DNA from: Neoluteolibacter marinus
GTDB taxonomy: Bacteria > Verrucomicrobiota > Verrucomicrobiia > Verrucomicrobiales > Akkermansiaceae
DNA: 64,000 nt
Reading direction: 5' to 3'
NCBI RefSeq assembly: GCF_014904755.1
Contig: NZ_JACZFQ010000090.1
Coordinates: 1 to 64,000, forward strand
Positions within the stretch are counted from its first letter, which is position 1, and each line of letters starts with the position of its first letter. Below the pieces are notes generated by a model, which saw only the letters and a program-made list of their open reading frames with translations, ran no database searches and was not told the DNA's origin. A program made the position numbers and the translations under genes. This document shows, in pieces, positions 63,263-64,000 of the stretch.

Positions 63263-64000
63263 TTAGGATTCCGCCGCATCGCCTTCGAACAGCTTCTTCA
63301 GCACCTCCGCGAAGCGGTTGTAAAAGAAGCCCAGCACCACCAGTGCGACGCCCAAGGCGATGAAGGCGGCGACCCGGGTGAAGGCGGCGAAGTCCCAGAC
63401 GTCGACGCAGAACAATTTCACCAGCGCCATCGCCAGCAGCGCGAATCCGGCGTGGCGGAGGGCGGCGATCTTCCCCCACAAGCCCCCGCTCACCAGGCCG
63501 AAGCCGAGCATGGTCCACAGGATCGCCACCGGTTTCCAGTCGAAGTGCCAGACCAGCACCTGGCTTGACCAGGCCGCGAGCAGGGCACAAGCGGTGTAGA
63601 GGATGCCTTGGCGGAGCGCTTGCTGGTTGACGTCGGCCGGGCGTAGCAGGATGCCGCAGGCCATTGCCGCGGCGACGACCGCCCAGCCGTGGGCAGCGGG
63701 GGAAGGTTCCAGCGGCTCCCAGGGCCGGCCGGTGAGAAGCATCAGCAGCTGGAAGGCCGACCAGCCGAGAAAGACCCAGCTTTCAGGCAGGGCCCGGGAA
63801 CGCTTCCAGGCAGTCCAGGCGCCGAGGCCCAAGGCGCTGGCCGCCACGATGTCGGCGGCCGATTCCGGCGCGATCCGGTGCCAAGCGATCAACCACGAGA
63901 TCACCGCCGCGACACGCGCCAGGATCCCGGCCAACGATCTCGGGCCCGCCATCGCGAGCAGACCGAAGGCCGCGGCTGCGGGAAGGAAATGAAGCAAGTT
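63263..64000 (-). CDS. C-terminal part of a DUF2339-like polytopic membrane protein, 5' end outside window
   Basis: About 245 residues are visible and the frame is still open at the right edge (the first codon in view is not a start with support), so the gene continues beyond the window. The visible part is a run of at least seven hydrophobic helices with PAAHGWAVVAAAMACGILLR, AGFALLAMALVKLFCVDVWD and VAAFIALGVALVVLGFFYNRF. The last of these resembles the C-terminal end of DUF2339-type membrane proteins, which are usually 600-1000 residues long. Function is unknown. It is convergent with lysC, 30 nt apart. Confidence 0.7.
   Translation of the reverse strand, partial: NLLHFLPAAAAFGLLAMAGPRSLAGILARVAAVISWLIAWHRIAPESAADIVAASALGLGAWTAWKRSRALPESWVFLGWSAFQLLMLLTGRPWEPLEPSPAAHGWAVVAAAMACGILLRPADVNQQALRQGILYTACALLAAWSSQVLVWHFDWKPVAILWTMLGFGLVSGGLWGKIAALRHAGFALLAMALVKLFCVDVWDFAAFTRVAAFIALGVALVVLGFFYNRFAEVLKKLFEGDAAES

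Overview
The window looks like chromosomal DNA from a member of the Verrucomicrobiota, probably a Luteolibacter/Verrucomicrobium-like relative (inference; no rRNA gene is present). The reasons are high G+C, a PEP-CTERM protein, a TIGR02597-type secreted protein, autotransporter-associated beta-strand repeats, the Pirellula/Verrucomicrobium-type heme-binding and membrane-bound dehydrogenase domains, a PF07638-type sigma factor next to a Ser/Thr kinase, and many secreted proteins with LamG, PKD or calcium-binding modules. No tRNA, rRNA, CRISPR array, transposase or integrase was seen.

Layout. 1-5.1 kb (+): the 3' part of a cytochrome c/LamG protein, an orphan RelE-like protein, a TPR membrane protein and ComEC. 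5.1-5.7 kb (-): trmB. 5.9-9.45 kb (+): accB, accC, thiE and a PfkB kinase. 9.45-12 kb: a visibly AT-richer stretch with a TIGR02597-type protein and a PEP-CTERM protein closed by a strong terminator. 12-14.3 kb (+): a thioredoxin-like protein and recA. 14.5-21.3 kb (-): a tightly packed operon reading M42 peptidase > unknown secreted protein > MoxR ATPase > HflK > HflC > NUDIX/ParB-like fusion, with two 4-nt start/stop overlaps. 21.6-25.9 kb (+): a large PKD-type secreted protein and a class III nucleotide cyclase. 25.9-30.6 kb: an island with one very large STAND/NACHT NTPase gene, flanked on the left by a 5'-truncated copy of trpG and on the right by intact trpG. 30.6-46.2 kb (-): trpE, a MOSC protein, several secreted proteins, a PQQ-type sugar dehydrogenase with a cytochrome c domain, two very large overlapping GH13 alpha-amylase-family genes and an SRPBCC membrane protein. 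46.4-59.7 kb (+): a six-hairpin glycosidase, an ECF sigma factor with a Ser/Thr kinase, a giant beta-strand-repeat surface protein and a LamG/dehydrogenase/cytochrome c protein. 59.6-64 kb: an exonuclease/endonuclease/phosphatase protein, two small membrane proteins, aspartate kinase lysC, and the end of a DUF2339-like membrane protein cut by the window edge.

How the genes fit together. Housekeeping genes (fatty acid synthesis accBC, tryptophan trpEG, lysine/threonine lysC, recA, trmB, comEC) are mixed with an export-heavy polysaccharide lifestyle: the GH13 pair and the six-hairpin glycosidase probably degrade alpha-glucans or related sugars outside the cytoplasm, and the PQQ/cytochrome proteins oxidise sugars and pass on electrons. 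Six otherwise unrelated secreted proteins end in a similar C-terminal module, which may be an uncharacterised sorting or anchoring domain.

The best candidate for an undescribed system is the 26.4-30.0 kb island. It encodes a bacterial NLR-like protein with a DUF4062-like N-terminus, a NACHT NTPase core and a C-terminal array of 35-residue HEAT-like repeats. It is visibly lower in G+C than its surroundings and sits in trpG, whose 3' three-quarters are duplicated on both sides, as expected for an anti-phage cargo gene that arrived while preserving its target gene.
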